From Nitrospira sp. (GTDB lineage: Bacteria; Nitrospirota; Nitrospiria; Nitrospirales; Nitrospiraceae), in NCBI GenBank assembly GCA_029194675.1, contig JARFXP010000001.1, positions 1 to 64,000 on the forward strand: DNA of 64,000 nt. Direction: 5' to 3'. The position numbers and the translations under genes are program-made. The notes beneath the pieces were generated by a model. The model made no database searches. It saw nothing but the letters and a program-made list of their open reading frames with translations, and was not told where the DNA came from. Positions 35,918 through 44,557 of this stretch are shown here, piece after piece. The stretch's first letter is position 1; the number at the start of each line of letters is the position of its first letter.

Positions 35918-36244
35918 ATGCCGAAACCAAAATATCATATTCTTGTCTGTACCAATTCCCGTCCCCCCGGCCACCCCAAACCGTCTTGCGGGTCGGCCGG
36001 TGCTGCGCAGCTGCTGATGGCCTTCAACATGGGACTGATGCAGCGATCCGTCCCACCCGGAGAAGTCCTCGTGAGCGCCACAGGTTGCCTCGGCCCCTGT
36101 GAGCAGGGCCCGACGGTCGTCGTCTATCCGGACAACACCTGGTATTCCAAGGTCACTGAGGCGGACGTCGTCACCATTCTTGATGAACATGTCGCGAAAG
36201 GAACACCGGCAGCGACGCTGAATCCGGATTCCGTGTGGAAATAA
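35918..36244 (+). CDS. (2Fe-2S) ferredoxin, thioredoxin-like fold
   Basis: 108 residues. The N-terminus KYHILVCTNSRPPGHPKPSC and the later SATGCLGPCEQGPTVVVYP give the four Cys ligands of a thioredoxin-like [2Fe-2S] ferredoxin. The closing VTEADVVTILDEHV is also typical. It is a soluble electron carrier with unknown partner. GAGGAG upstream of ATG 35918 fixes the start. Confidence 0.9.
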   Translation: MPKPKYHILVCTNSRPPGHPKPSCGSAGAAQLLMAFNMGLMQRSVPPGEVLVSATGCLGPCEQGPTVVVYPDNTWYSKVTEADVVTILDEHVAKGTPAATLNPDSVWK

Positions 36245-36333
36245 CCTTCGTCATCGACGGTCCGTTTCGAACGGTCAGATGAGACTGCCGCTTGATTGCT
36301 CGACCTGATTACTGATAGCGTGTCCCTTAGCCC

Positions 36334-36846
36334 ATGACCACACCAAGCCATCAGGAGCACAAGGACCATGCTCCCAGCTCAATCGGGTGCGTCGTCATCA
36401 CTTGTAGCGATACCCGTACGCCTGAAACCGACAGCAGCGGACGACTGATTCAGAAATTGCTTGAAGGGCAAGGCCATAGTGTCGCCGCCTATCATATCGT
36501 CAGGGACGAGCCGGAGCAGATTCAGTTTCGGATCGCTCAAAGCACAGCCAATGAGGAAGTGCGGGTCATCATCGTCAACGGTGGCACAGGAATCTCGCGA
36601 CGCGATTCGACCTTCGAGGCTCTGGACGGAATGTTACAAAAGCGGCTCGATGGATTCGGCGAAATCTTTCGGTTGCTCACCTATCAAGAGATCGGGCCAT
36701 CAGCCATGATGAGCCGGGCCACTGCCGGCATTATCGACGGTCGCGTGCTTTTCTCCATCCCCGGCTCGGAAAACGCCGTCCGCCTCGCGATGGAAAAACT
36801 CATCCTTCCAGAGCTGGGCCACCTGGTCAGAGAACTCACAAAATAG
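36334..36846 (+). CDS. moaB: Molybdenum cofactor biosynthesis protein MoaB/MogA type
   Basis: 170 residues. It shows CVVITCSDTRTPETDSSG at the N-terminus, VIIVNGGTGISRRDSTFEAL as the molybdopterin-binding core and LSRATAGII-like and IPGSENAVRLAMEKLI blocks later. Enzymes of this family adenylylate molybdopterin before molybdate insertion. Molybdoenzymes such as nitrite oxidoreductase would need it, which fits the suggested organism. It is the last plus-strand gene before the minus-strand CBS gene. Confidence 0.92.
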   Translation: MTTPSHQEHKDHAPSSIGCVVITCSDTRTPETDSSGRLIQKLLEGQGHSVAAYHIVRDEPEQIQFRIAQSTANEEVRVIIVNGGTGISRRDSTFEALDGMLQKRLDGFGEIFRLLTYQEIGPSAMMSRATAGIIDGRVLFSIPGSENAVRLAMEKLILPELGHLVRELTK

Positions 36847-36910
36847 GGTTGAGGACTGAGGGCCGCAAGATCGTCGGCTTTCATCTCAGTCCTCACCGCT
36901 CATTCCTGAC

Positions 36911-37345
36911 TCAATCCTGAGTAATCTTCGGCTCCTCGTAGATCCCTTCTGTCGAAATCTTCGACTGAGCGTACCGCTTGTAATGCCGCAGCAGATCGCG
37001 CACGGAGACGACGCCGATGATCTCGTCGTTTTTGGTGACGCCCAGATGGCGCACACCCAATTCAGCCATCATGTCTTGGGCATCATCGACCGTCTCACTC
37101 CCCTCAATCGTGCAAATCGGCGCCGTCATGATTTTCTCGACCGTCAACTTGCCCAATGGTTTGCCGCTCGCGACCGCACGGCGCACGATATCGGTGTCCG
37201 TTACAATTCCGACCAATTGTTTGCCTTTTTTTACCAACAGCGATCCCACACGAGCCTGGCGCATTGTCCTGGCTGCACTGGCAATCGACATCTTCAGTCC
37301 GATGGACTTTGGACTCTTGTTCGCAATTTGACTAACTGTAGGCAT
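36911..37345 (-). CDS. CBS-domain pair protein
   Basis: 144 residues made up of two CBS motifs. The first is around MSIASAARTMRQARVGSLLV with GIVTDTDIVRRAVASG; the second is around IEGSETVDDAQDMMAELGVR with VVSVRDLLRHYKRYA. Such stand-alone pairs bind adenine nucleotides and act as energy-state regulators of partner proteins. No partner gene adjoins. GGGGGAGGG gives a strong RBS. Confidence 0.9.
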   Translation of the reverse strand: MPTVSQIANKSPKSIGLKMSIASAARTMRQARVGSLLVKKGKQLVGIVTDTDIVRRAVASGKPLGKLTVEKIMTAPICTIEGSETVDDAQDMMAELGVRHLGVTKNDEIIGVVSVRDLLRHYKRYAQSKISTEGIYEEPKITQD

Positions 37346-37537
37346 TCCCTCCCCCTTTCATATTCATATTGTCGTAGTGGATTGCCGACGCTCGAACGCC
37401 GGCTTCGTTCGGTCCAGCGTAGATTATCATGAATGAGTGGAACGTGCGAGGTTGTTCGCTCACATGAGCCGGAGTGTTCGCCGCAAAGCTGCGGAGTAGG
37501 GGAAAGTAGGACATGCGTAGTGGCCAGCACTCAGGAC

Positions 37538-38566
37538 TCAGCAGACGAGCACGATCTTACCGAAAAACTTCCGGCTGTTCATCAGTTCTTGTGCTGCACG
37601 GGCCTCCGACAGTGGAAACGTACGATCGATCACGGCGGTCAATCGTTTCCGGCCCATGAGTTCCGCCGCTTTCACAAGTTCAGCCCTCGTGCCCATATAC
37701 GACCCCTTGATCGTGAGCTGACGGGAATAGAGATAACGAAGGTCCAGCTTGACGTCCCCACCGGTGGTCGCACCGCACGTGATCAACCGGCCGCCTTTTG
37801 CGAGCGACTCCAAACAGCTGTCCCATACCTCCGGTCCGATATGTTCGACAACCACATCGACGCCTCGCCCTTCCGTCAGCAATTTGATCCGCTCCGAGAC
37901 CTTTTCCTTGGAGTGATCGATCACCGCATCGGCTCCCAAGACAACCGCTTTGGGAATCTTGTCATCGGAACCGACTGTGGTGATCACACGCGCACCCGCC
38001 AGCTTAGCCAACTGACCAGCCATCATCCCGACGCCGCTCCCCGCTCCCATCACGAGCACAGTTTCTCCAGACTGGAGCCCGGCCAGCGCAAACAGCATGT
38101 GCGACGCTGTGACGGAAACAAGTGGAAACGCGGCGGCCTGTTCGAAGGTCATATTCTCTGGTATCGGCAGCACATTCCGAAACGGAACCTTCACATACTC
38201 GGCATAGCCGCCATGCATCCTGGCTCCCAAAAGGTTGTACGTTCGGCACATATTGTCCCGCCCAGCCAAGCAGAACTCGCAATTCCAGCAACTGATACCG
38301 GGTGACACAAAGACTGGTGTTCCGACAGCGATGCCTTCGACATGGGTCCCCACTTGTTCAACAGTCCCGGCGACGTCCGATCCTCCCACATGGGGCAAGG
38401 GAACGGCATAGGCAGGACTCCCCTGCCTGACCCAAATATCGAGATGGTTCAGCGCGCAGGCCTTCACCCGAATCAACACGTCTTGCGGACCGATCTTCGG
38501 CATCGGCAGCTCTTCGTACAAGAGCTTGTCCGGCCCACCATGTTCGCGAAAAAGTACCACCTTCAT
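37538..38566 (-). CDS. Zinc-type MDR alcohol dehydrogenase / quinone oxidoreductase
   Basis: 342 residues. The catalytic-domain start ACALNHLDIWVRQGSP and GGSDVAGTVEQVG, the structural zinc loop CWNCEFCLAGRDNMC and the NAD(P) motif VLVMGAGSGVGMMAGQLAKL are all present. It oxidises an alcohol or reduces an activated double bond or quinone; the substrate is unknown. The C-terminus (NSRKFFGKIVLVC) is normal. A palindromic repeat separates it from the upstream phzF-like gene. Confidence 0.9.
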   Translation of the reverse strand: MKVVLFREHGGPDKLLYEELPMPKIGPQDVLIRVKACALNHLDIWVRQGSPAYAVPLPHVGGSDVAGTVEQVGTHVEGIAVGTPVFVSPGISCWNCEFCLAGRDNMCRTYNLLGARMHGGYAEYVKVPFRNVLPIPENMTFEQAAAFPLVSVTASHMLFALAGLQSGETVLVMGAGSGVGMMAGQLAKLAGARVITTVGSDDKIPKAVVLGADAVIDHSKEKVSERIKLLTEGRGVDVVVEHIGPEVWDSCLESLAKGGRLITCGATTGGDVKLDLRYLYSRQLTIKGSYMGTRAELVKAAELMGRKRLTAVIDRTFPLSEARAAQELMNSRKFFGKIVLVC

Positions 38567-38589
38567 TTCTTCATTTTCTCCACTACAAC

Positions 38590-38702
38590 TTGAAATCGTG
38601 GGTGGCAGCGAGGTGGGTGCTCAACCGCCCGCAGCGGGGTCCCTACACCGGGCGGGGTGCGAGGACGGTTGAGCTCCTCGCTGACAGGTCCCACGATTTC
38701 AA
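38590..38702. repeat. Large palindromic repeat overlapping the phzF-like stop codon
   Basis: TTGAAATCGTGGG at the left pairs with CCCACGATTTCAA at the right. Inside, CAGCGAGG pairs with CCTCGCTG and GGTTGAGC with GCTCAACC, giving a hairpin of about 113 bp with small bulges. It contains the TGA stop of the phzF-like gene (38699-38701). It could act as a terminator, but its size and form suggest a mobile palindromic element. Confidence 0.8.
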
Positions 38703-39634
38703 AACTTCAACACTCCTTCCACCACCATCACACACTGCCCACCGACTTTCACACCTTGGATCACATCGTCATCCGACTCAACTTGCACCAGAATCCGGGA
38801 TGGCCGGTCGATTTCGTAGCCCTGTTCAACAAGGATGTCCGTCCTCGGTCCAACTTCAACGACGCCGTTCTGAACCAGGTACGCTCCAAGTGCGCCGCCA
38901 GCGCTCCCCGTCGCAGGATCCTCCAAGATGCCGATTTTCGGAGCAAACATCCTCGCGTGGACAGATGCGAACGATTCAACCGTCACCGTCGTGAAGACCA
39001 TAATCCCGTTGGCCCCAAACCGTTCGCAGACATTGGTGATGGCCGACGCATCAGGGTTGATCGACCGGACGGCCGTCAACGTTCGCACCGGCACGATCAA
39101 GACCGGTAAGCCGGTCGACACGACTTGGAGGGGCCATTTCATATCGGCGATCACGTGCTTCGGCAAGCCGAGAGCTCCACCGACCAAATACACATCGTCG
39201 ATCGCGTCGATAGGATCGAGAAATTCCGGTTTGGGTTGAGACATAACGACCCGCACCACACGACTCTGTTCTGCATGCAATTCCACCGGGAATAGGCCGA
39301 TATTACATTCCTGCATGACATGCGTCACTTGTTCCCGAGTAGAAACTTTCCCGAGCTGGGCCAACACGTAAAATGTGCCCAGTACCGGATGGCCGGCAAA
39401 GGGAATTTCCTGGGTCGGGGTAAAGATCCGCAACCGCGCAACTGCAGCAGGATCGGTCGGTGGTAAGACGAACACTGTTTCCGACAAATTCATCTCCCGC
39501 GCAATCTGTTGCAGCTCGTCGTCTGTCAGTCCATCCGCGTCGGGGAAAACCGCCACCGGGTTACCCCCGAACGGTTGAGAGGTAAAGACGTCGGCCTGGT
39601 AGAATTTGAGAGACCGTTGCTCAACCATGGTCAC
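38699..39634 (-). CDS. PhzF-family isomerase/epimerase-like protein
   Basis: 311 residues with the diaminopimelate-epimerase-like fold. The N-terminus [20 protein letters not shown] and [14 protein letters not shown] with the catalytic-Glu position are diagnostic, as are [15 protein letters not shown] and [19 protein letters not shown]. Most bacterial members have no proven substrate and phenazine genes are absent here, so a phenazine role is not implied. Starts at 39634 or 39628 are equivalent. Confidence 0.9.
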   Translation of the reverse strand: MTMVEQRSLKFYQADVFTSQPFGGNPVAVFPDADGLTDDELQQIAREMNLSETVFVLPPTDPAAVARLRIFTPTQEIPFAGHPVLGTFYVLAQLGKVSTREQVTHVMQECNIGLFPVELHAEQSRVVRVVMSQPKPEFLDPIDAIDDVYLVGGALGLPKHVIADMKWPLQVVSTGLPVLIVPVRTLTAVRSINPDASAITNVCERFGANGIMVFTTVTVESFASVHARMFAPKIGILEDPATGSAGGALGAYLVQNGVVEVGPRTDILVEQGYEIDRPSRILVQVESDDDVIQGVKVGGQCVMVVEGVLKF

Positions 39635-39731
39635 TCCCGAACTCGTCTGGATCGCACCACCTGAGAATCCATGCCATCAAAAACAATCGCCATTATTTGA
39701 CAGGGCTCGTTATCTTTGGCAGACTCCGCCC

Positions 39732-39989
39732 ATGAACCACATCACCGAACAGGATGTCGCCCATGCGTTGGACATTCTTGACCTCACGCTGCCCATCACC
39801 ACCGAAGACCTGGAACGGGCGAAACGCGTCCAGCTCTACAACTGGAATCCCACGCGCTATGCCGGTCTCACCAACAATCCGAAGCAATACATGCAACAGT
39901 TTCAAAAAGCTGAAGACATGACTCGGACGATCGAAGCCGCCTATGCATTGATCTCTGCCGTGTTTATTCCCGACGAAGCCGAACGGTAA
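39732..39989 (+). CDS. Small degenerate J-domain-like protein
   Basis: 85 residues. Helical spacing resembles a DnaJ J-domain: ALDILDLTLPITTEDLERAK, then QLYNWNPTRYAG where the HPD loop would be, then an AEDMTRTIEAAYALIS helix. The HPD tripeptide needed to stimulate DnaK is missing, so chaperone function is unlikely. Similarity is inferred by eye only. It lies between the phzF-like gene and the radical-SAM pair, on the opposite strand to both. Confidence 0.5.
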   Translation: MNHITEQDVAHALDILDLTLPITTEDLERAKRVQLYNWNPTRYAGLTNNPKQYMQQFQKAEDMTRTIEAAYALISAVFIPDEAER

Positions 39990-40037
39990 TCCTCAACAAC
40001 AATCTGCTCTCACGCCCGACATTTGACGCTTCCCACC

Positions 40038-41984
40038 TCAGCCGGTGTCGTGACTGGTTACACGTGACATTCCTTCGTCGCCTTGCGAATGCACAACCGG
40101 CCAGGTAATCAAGCCTGACACTCCGTCCGGTGATCCCACCGGCTGCGTCTGCTGAGCATAAATTTGCGGCAACCGGTTCGTCCCAAACTTCGAGATATAG
40201 AGAAAGACATGTTCGCGAGAGTTTACCCGCACGGCCCAGGGATGAAAATCGTTTTTATAGAATTCCTCGCAGAGCTGCATCGCGTCGAGGCAAGACAGTG
40301 TCTTCGGGTCATTCAAGGTGTAATAATAGTCCAGCGGCAGATCGTACTCCTCCTGCTTGTGGATCGTAATGCCGAATTTTTCCGGATGACGCACCATTGG
40401 GGTATGGCGGTAGGCCACGAAGTAGAAGAGTTCGAGGGAATGAATCACCGGCTGATGATCGAGGACAAACTGACGAGTTTCCATGGCCTCCTCAAACGTC
40501 TCACCGGGAAAGCCATAAAAGGCCATCACGTGGTTCCAAATCCCCGCCTTCGCTGCCATTTGGAGATTGCGTTCAATGACGCTTTTCCGAGCGTGCTTGT
40601 CCATGAGATTCAAGACCCGCTCGTTCGCCGATTCCATCCCATAATAGAGGGTGCAGCAGCCGGCCTTCGCCGCGAGATTCCAGGTGGCTTGATCTTGCAG
40701 AGTCTCTTCAAACCGAATGAGCGTCGTCCACTTGATCTTCACGTCTTGGTCCACTAGCAGCTGCGAAACTTTCTTGAAGAGTGCCGGTGGATAGGATTCA
40801 TCGGAAAATAGAAAGTGTCGGCACTGGTACTTATCCCTTAGAGCCTTGATCTGGTCAACCACCCGCTGAGCCGCCATCCCCCGGTACTGATCGAAGTAAC
40901 CCTGACCATGGTCGCAAAACGTACAGCGACCCCAATAGCAGCCGCGCGTCGCCAAGTAGGGAATGATCAGTTCCGGAACGAAGTAGCGATCCAGCGGCAT
41001 GCCCTCAAAGTCCGGCAAGGGTAGCTCATTGGTCTTCTCGGTATACACTTCAGAATTCCGATGGAGACCTGACTCATCTCGATACATGAGGTTAGGAATA
41101 GAGGCGAGAGGCCGCTGCTCATTCAACGCTTCGATGAGCCACAGCAAGGCATGCTCCCCTTCATAGAGAATCGCCGAATCAAATACTTCCGCAAAGAACC
41201 TCTCATGGTTGATGAGGTCTTCTTGAAGCCGCGTGATGATGTTCCCACCCACCACGACATGGATTTGGGGAAACACCTCCTTGATCATCTTCGCGAAAGT
41301 CAGGCCCGCCAGGAGCTGCATCTGTGTCCCGATGGAGATCCCGACGACGTCCGGCTGTTCTCTCGCCACGTCCGGCATAACCAACTGATTGCAGAGATCC
41401 CGATAGACGTTCACCTGCTCATCTGCTAAACAGGCAAACACTTCTTTGGAGACACCGGGGCGATAGCCCAAATTGCTCTCCATCGGATAAAAGACGAGCG
41501 AGGCGGGATAGTAGGCGGCAGAGATATAGACCATCGTCTCCCGAAAAGTATTGAGCGCCCCCTCCAGCGTCTCGGCCTCATAGAAACGTTCGCCACGCAC
41601 AATCAGTTTAGCCTCTTCAGCCCGATCCGCCAGATCGAACACATCGACGGCATCGGCCTGCTCCACGACGGCCACCTGGTCCACATCCCGTTCCGTGAGA
41701 AGCCCCGCTTTCTCCTTCGCGTGCAGCGCCTTGAGCTGCATACCCAGCCGGCCCTTCACCCAGATCAGAAATTCCATGCTGAAGAAGTGATCCCACATGC
41801 CGATGTTGATATCGCGCTGGATGACCGTATGGCCCGCCTCACGCAAGACGGCTGTGAGCGAGGGCAATGCTAAGTACGGTGCTGTCGGAACCCATTCAGG
41901 CGGGAACAGGAGCATCACCCTCGAAGTCTTGCGTATTCCCTTCGTCAGCGGCGCCAAACCGTCTATTTGGAGCAGTTCGCTCAT
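40038..41984 (-). CDS. B12-binding radical SAM protein, downstream paralogue
   Basis: About 648 residues from ATG 41984; a GTG start at 42032 lies inside a palindrome and is less likely. The N-terminal Rossmann part (MLLFPPEWVPTAPYLALPSL, AGHTVIQRDINIGMWD, VVGISIGTQMQLLAG, VVVGGNIITRL) is a cobalamin-binding-like domain without the DxHxxG motif. The radical SAM cluster motif is TRGCYWGRCTFCDHGQGY, spaced Cx4Cx2C. HFLFSDESYPPALFKK and MAFYGFPGETFEEAM follow. The reaction is unknown; this superfamily does methylations, ring closures and other radical chemistry. It is a tandem paralogue of the upstream gene. Confidence 0.85.
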   Translation of the reverse strand: MSELLQIDGLAPLTKGIRKTSRVMLLFPPEWVPTAPYLALPSLTAVLREAGHTVIQRDINIGMWDHFFSMEFLIWVKGRLGMQLKALHAKEKAGLLTERDVDQVAVVEQADAVDVFDLADRAEEAKLIVRGERFYEAETLEGALNTFRETMVYISAAYYPASLVFYPMESNLGYRPGVSKEVFACLADEQVNVYRDLCNQLVMPDVAREQPDVVGISIGTQMQLLAGLTFAKMIKEVFPQIHVVVGGNIITRLQEDLINHERFFAEVFDSAILYEGEHALLWLIEALNEQRPLASIPNLMYRDESGLHRNSEVYTEKTNELPLPDFEGMPLDRYFVPELIIPYLATRGCYWGRCTFCDHGQGYFDQYRGMAAQRVVDQIKALRDKYQCRHFLFSDESYPPALFKKVSQLLVDQDVKIKWTTLIRFEETLQDQATWNLAAKAGCCTLYYGMESANERVLNLMDKHARKSVIERNLQMAAKAGIWNHVMAFYGFPGETFEEAMETRQFVLDHQPVIHSLELFYFVAYRHTPMVRHPEKFGITIHKQEEYDLPLDYYYTLNDPKTLSCLDAMQLCEEFYKNDFHPWAVRVNSREHVFLYISKFGTNRLPQIYAQQTQPVGSPDGVSGLITWPVVHSQGDEGMSRVTSHDTG

Positions 41985-42005
41985 TGGATCATCAATTTGA
42001 CAGAA

Positions 42006-42065
42006 TCTGTTGATCTGTTGGTTTCTGGACACTCAACAGTGTCAACAAATCATCAGATCAACAGA
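42006..42065. repeat. Nested perfect palindrome between the radical SAM paralogues
   Basis: The outer perfect 12-bp stem TCTGTTGATCTG / CAGATCAACAGA (42006-42017 and 42054-42065) encloses an inner perfect hairpin GACACT-CAAC-AGTGTC (42028-42043). It lies 10 bp after the stop of the upstream gene. No T-run follows on the minus strand, so it could be an mRNA processing or attenuation site, or a small mobile palindrome. Confidence 0.75.
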
Positions 42066-42075
42066 CAGGCCCCAC

Positions 42076-43974
42076 TCACATTTTTCCCGCTAACGTCGGC
42101 ACCACTCCCGTAGTTTTGACGGCTTGATACTGAAGATCAGGCAGCTTTCCTAAACCAAACCTTGCGATATAAAGAAAGATATATTCCCGAATATAGAGAC
42201 GCAAATCCCAGCCGGGATTGTGGTTCCGTTCGAACTGTTCAAATACTCGCTCGGCCTCTTCGATGCTCATGCCGTTTTTCACTGTGTAGTAGTAATCGAG
42301 CGCCAGATCCCAATCCGGATTCTTGTAGGCCGTCACGCCCCACTTCTCCGGATGTTTGGCCACCGGGTTGTGTCGGCCTAAGTCGAACGTCCCGAACCCC
42401 AACGAATGGACATGGTCCTTGTTCTGCTCAAGGAACTGCACCGACTGCCAGGCCTCTTCTTTCGTCTCACCGGGAAAACCGAAGAAGCCCATGCAGTGGT
42501 TCCAGATGCCCGCCTCCGCCGTCAGCTTCAGGTGCTTTGTCATGACCTCTGCCGTCGTCGCCTTGTCCATCAGTCGCAGCACACGCTCGACTCCCGATTC
42601 ATACCCAAAGTGAAGATAGCGGCAGCCCGACTCCTTCGCATCCTGCCAAACGGCATCTTCCAACAGACTCTTCTCGAACCGCATATGAGTCGTCCAGAAA
42701 ATCCCCATCCGGCTCTCAATTAACCCGCTCGTGAGCTTGCGGAACAAAGCCGGTGGATAGGACTCGTCGGTAAAGTGAAAATGTTTGGCGTCGTACTTGT
42801 CGCGCAGATAGGTGATGTCAGAGAGAATGTCCGGAATCTTCTTCGACCGATAGCCGGACGTATAGCCCTCACCATGGTCACAGAATTCGCAGCGCCCCCA
42901 GTAACATCCCCGCGTCGCCAGATAGGGAAGTATCCTCGTTGGCACAAAATACTTCTCGATCGGCAAGCCGTCGAAGTCCGGCGGCGGCAGTGTCGACAAA
43001 TCCTCCGCATAACTCAGTGGAGAAACATGAATGCCCATCTCGTCCTTATAGATCGTGTTCGGCACATTGGCTAAACTCTGTTTAGCGCCGATCGCTTCGA
43101 CCAGTTGCGTGAACGCCGTCTCCCCTTCGTAGACCACGGCGCTGTCAAAATACTGAAAAAGCGGTGAATCGCGCAGCACGTCGCGCAGGCGGGTCACCGT
43201 ATTGCCGCCGATCGTAATATGAATGTCCGGAAAGTGCTGCTTGATGAGGGCACCAAAGGTCATGGTGGAGAACATCTGCTGCTGCAAGACAATCGAGATC
43301 CCGACCACGTCCGGCTGTTCCTGCTCGATCGCCGGCTTCACGAGCTGGTTGAACACATCCCGGTACACGTTGACCTGTTCATCCTGCACGGCATCCATCA
43401 CTTCGGCGGAGACATACGGCTTGTACGATAGATTGGTTTCCATCGGCGGCATGCAGATCCGCGCCGGAGCATAGACCAGTGAAATGACCGAGGTGACCTC
43501 GCGAAAGATTTGTATCGCCCATTCTAATTTATCGATATCATAAAACTTTTCACTTCTGACGATATCCTTCGCTTCTTCCGCATCTCGAATGAGTTTCTCC
43601 ATCCGTGGGCGCGTCACATCGCAGAGCGCCAGCTGCACATCCATCTCCCACTCGGCCAAGTCCCGCTTCTTCGCCAGCTTGCGAAGCCGATCCAATTGCT
43701 GCGGCACCCGACGCAAAACCTTCTTCAGAAAATCCTCGCTGAAGTACCAGTCCCACATTTCACAGTTGATGTCTTTTTGAATGACCGTATGACCGGCCTG
43801 GCGAAGAACGGCTGTGAGAGAGGGCAGACTGAGATAGGGTTCGGAGGGGTACCAGTCCGGTGGGAAGATCAGCATCACCTTCATCTTCCGGCCGCTGGCC
43901 TCAAAAGAGGTCCGGCGGTGAAGCTGAATCAGCTCCTTCGACGCCCGATTTCCTTTTGAATACTCGGCTTTCAT
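42076..43974 (-). CDS. B12-binding radical SAM protein, upstream paralogue
   Basis: 632 residues with the same plan as its neighbour. The cobalamin-binding-like N-domain reads MLIFPPDWYPSEPYLSLPSL, VIQKDINCEMWDWYFSEDFL and VVGISIVLQQQMFSTM. The radical SAM motif TRGCYWGRCEFCDHGEGY has Cx4Cx2C spacing. HFHFTDESYPPALFRK, MGFFGFPGETKEEAW and the C-terminal NPGWDLRLYIREYIFLYIA are shared with the paralogue. The pair probably arose by duplication and may modify related substrates in sequence. A multi-hairpin region lies in its 5' leader. Confidence 0.87.
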   Translation of the reverse strand: MKAEYSKGNRASKELIQLHRRTSFEASGRKMKVMLIFPPDWYPSEPYLSLPSLTAVLRQAGHTVIQKDINCEMWDWYFSEDFLKKVLRRVPQQLDRLRKLAKKRDLAEWEMDVQLALCDVTRPRMEKLIRDAEEAKDIVRSEKFYDIDKLEWAIQIFREVTSVISLVYAPARICMPPMETNLSYKPYVSAEVMDAVQDEQVNVYRDVFNQLVKPAIEQEQPDVVGISIVLQQQMFSTMTFGALIKQHFPDIHITIGGNTVTRLRDVLRDSPLFQYFDSAVVYEGETAFTQLVEAIGAKQSLANVPNTIYKDEMGIHVSPLSYAEDLSTLPPPDFDGLPIEKYFVPTRILPYLATRGCYWGRCEFCDHGEGYTSGYRSKKIPDILSDITYLRDKYDAKHFHFTDESYPPALFRKLTSGLIESRMGIFWTTHMRFEKSLLEDAVWQDAKESGCRYLHFGYESGVERVLRLMDKATTAEVMTKHLKLTAEAGIWNHCMGFFGFPGETKEEAWQSVQFLEQNKDHVHSLGFGTFDLGRHNPVAKHPEKWGVTAYKNPDWDLALDYYYTVKNGMSIEEAERVFEQFERNHNPGWDLRLYIREYIFLYIARFGLGKLPDLQYQAVKTTGVVPTLAGKM

Positions 43975-44104
43975 TCAGCCTATCCTGCTCGCTTTAAACT
44001 CCTAAATGACTGGAAAGCCAATAAGTTACGCGCAAAATAGAATATTGTACGGGGGCTGAAGAACGATATGCAAGGGCGGGAGGGAATACGGGGCAACCAG
44101 ATAC

Positions 44105-44295
44105 TTTCCCCTGCTCGCTGACCGCGCACACAGGGGCAGATCAGACTTTCAGACCTTGGGAGGTGCTCGGTCAATGCGCGCAATTAGGAAAGCACCTGAT
44201 TGCCCCGCATATAGAGCGGAGAAGAGTCCTCGCTGAGGCCCCACGGTGAAGCTGTGGTCCCTCAATGCGCGCAGTAAAGGATCATCTGACCACTC
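44105..44295 (-). ncRNA. Candidate structured RNA leader: three successive hairpins with related loops
   Basis: Two units share the loop TCAATGCGCGCA (44171-44182 and 44262-44273, plus-strand text) but have different closing stems: GGTGCT / AGCACC in one and GTGGTC / GACCAC in the other. Conserved loop with changed but still paired stem argues for selection on structure. A third hairpin CCCCTG / CAGGGG (44108-44136) and a further one at 44235-44263 adjoin. The stem GGGGCAGATCAG (44133-44144) / CTGATTGCCCC (44196-44206) would exclude the third hairpin, a switch-like geometry. The minus strand is assumed because the radical SAM gene lies downstream. No known riboswitch class was recognised. Confidence 0.45.
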
Positions 44296-44377
44296 CTTAC
44301 GTAAAAAAGAAGAGGAGCCGTGTAATCAAAGCAGCTGACTATCACATGAGCTATCAAATTATACGGTGCGGGAGAAG

Positions 44378-44557
44378 CTAGGGATTGGTCAGCATTTTTA
44401 GGATGCGTTTTGCGAGATGTTCATTAATCTCGGTGTGGCGGGGAATAGGCTGGGAAACTTTCGTGACGGGATTGTGATACCAATCGTGCTTTCCGCCATG
44501 ACGAACGAGCACGCAACCGTTGGTTTCGAGCTGCCGGATCAGGTCTTTTCGCTTCAC
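44378..44557 (-). CDS. hicA: HicA-type mRNA interferase toxin
   Basis: 59 residues, a normal HicA length. It reads VKRKDLIRQLETNGCVLVRH, then GGKHDWYHNP with the catalytic His, and HTEINEHLAKRILKML. This is the double-stranded-RNA-binding-like fold that cleaves mRNA. The GTG start lies inside the stop codon region of hicB (GTGA overlap, 44554-44557), so the two are translationally coupled, with antitoxin first. Confidence 0.85.
   Translation of the reverse strand: MKRKDLIRQLETNGCVLVRHGGKHDWYHNPVTKVSQPIPRHTEINEHLAKRILKMLTNP

Noticed and set aside
43980..44183. Minus-strand 67-codon frame ending just before the radical SAM gene
   Set aside because: It lies inside the multi-hairpin leader, its residues come from the palindromic repeats, and there is no RBS.
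43975..44377. Cobalamin riboswitch upstream of the B12-radical SAM genes
   Set aside because: No B12-box-like GCCACTG sequence or matching architecture was found on the minus strand; only the novel hairpin set is reported.
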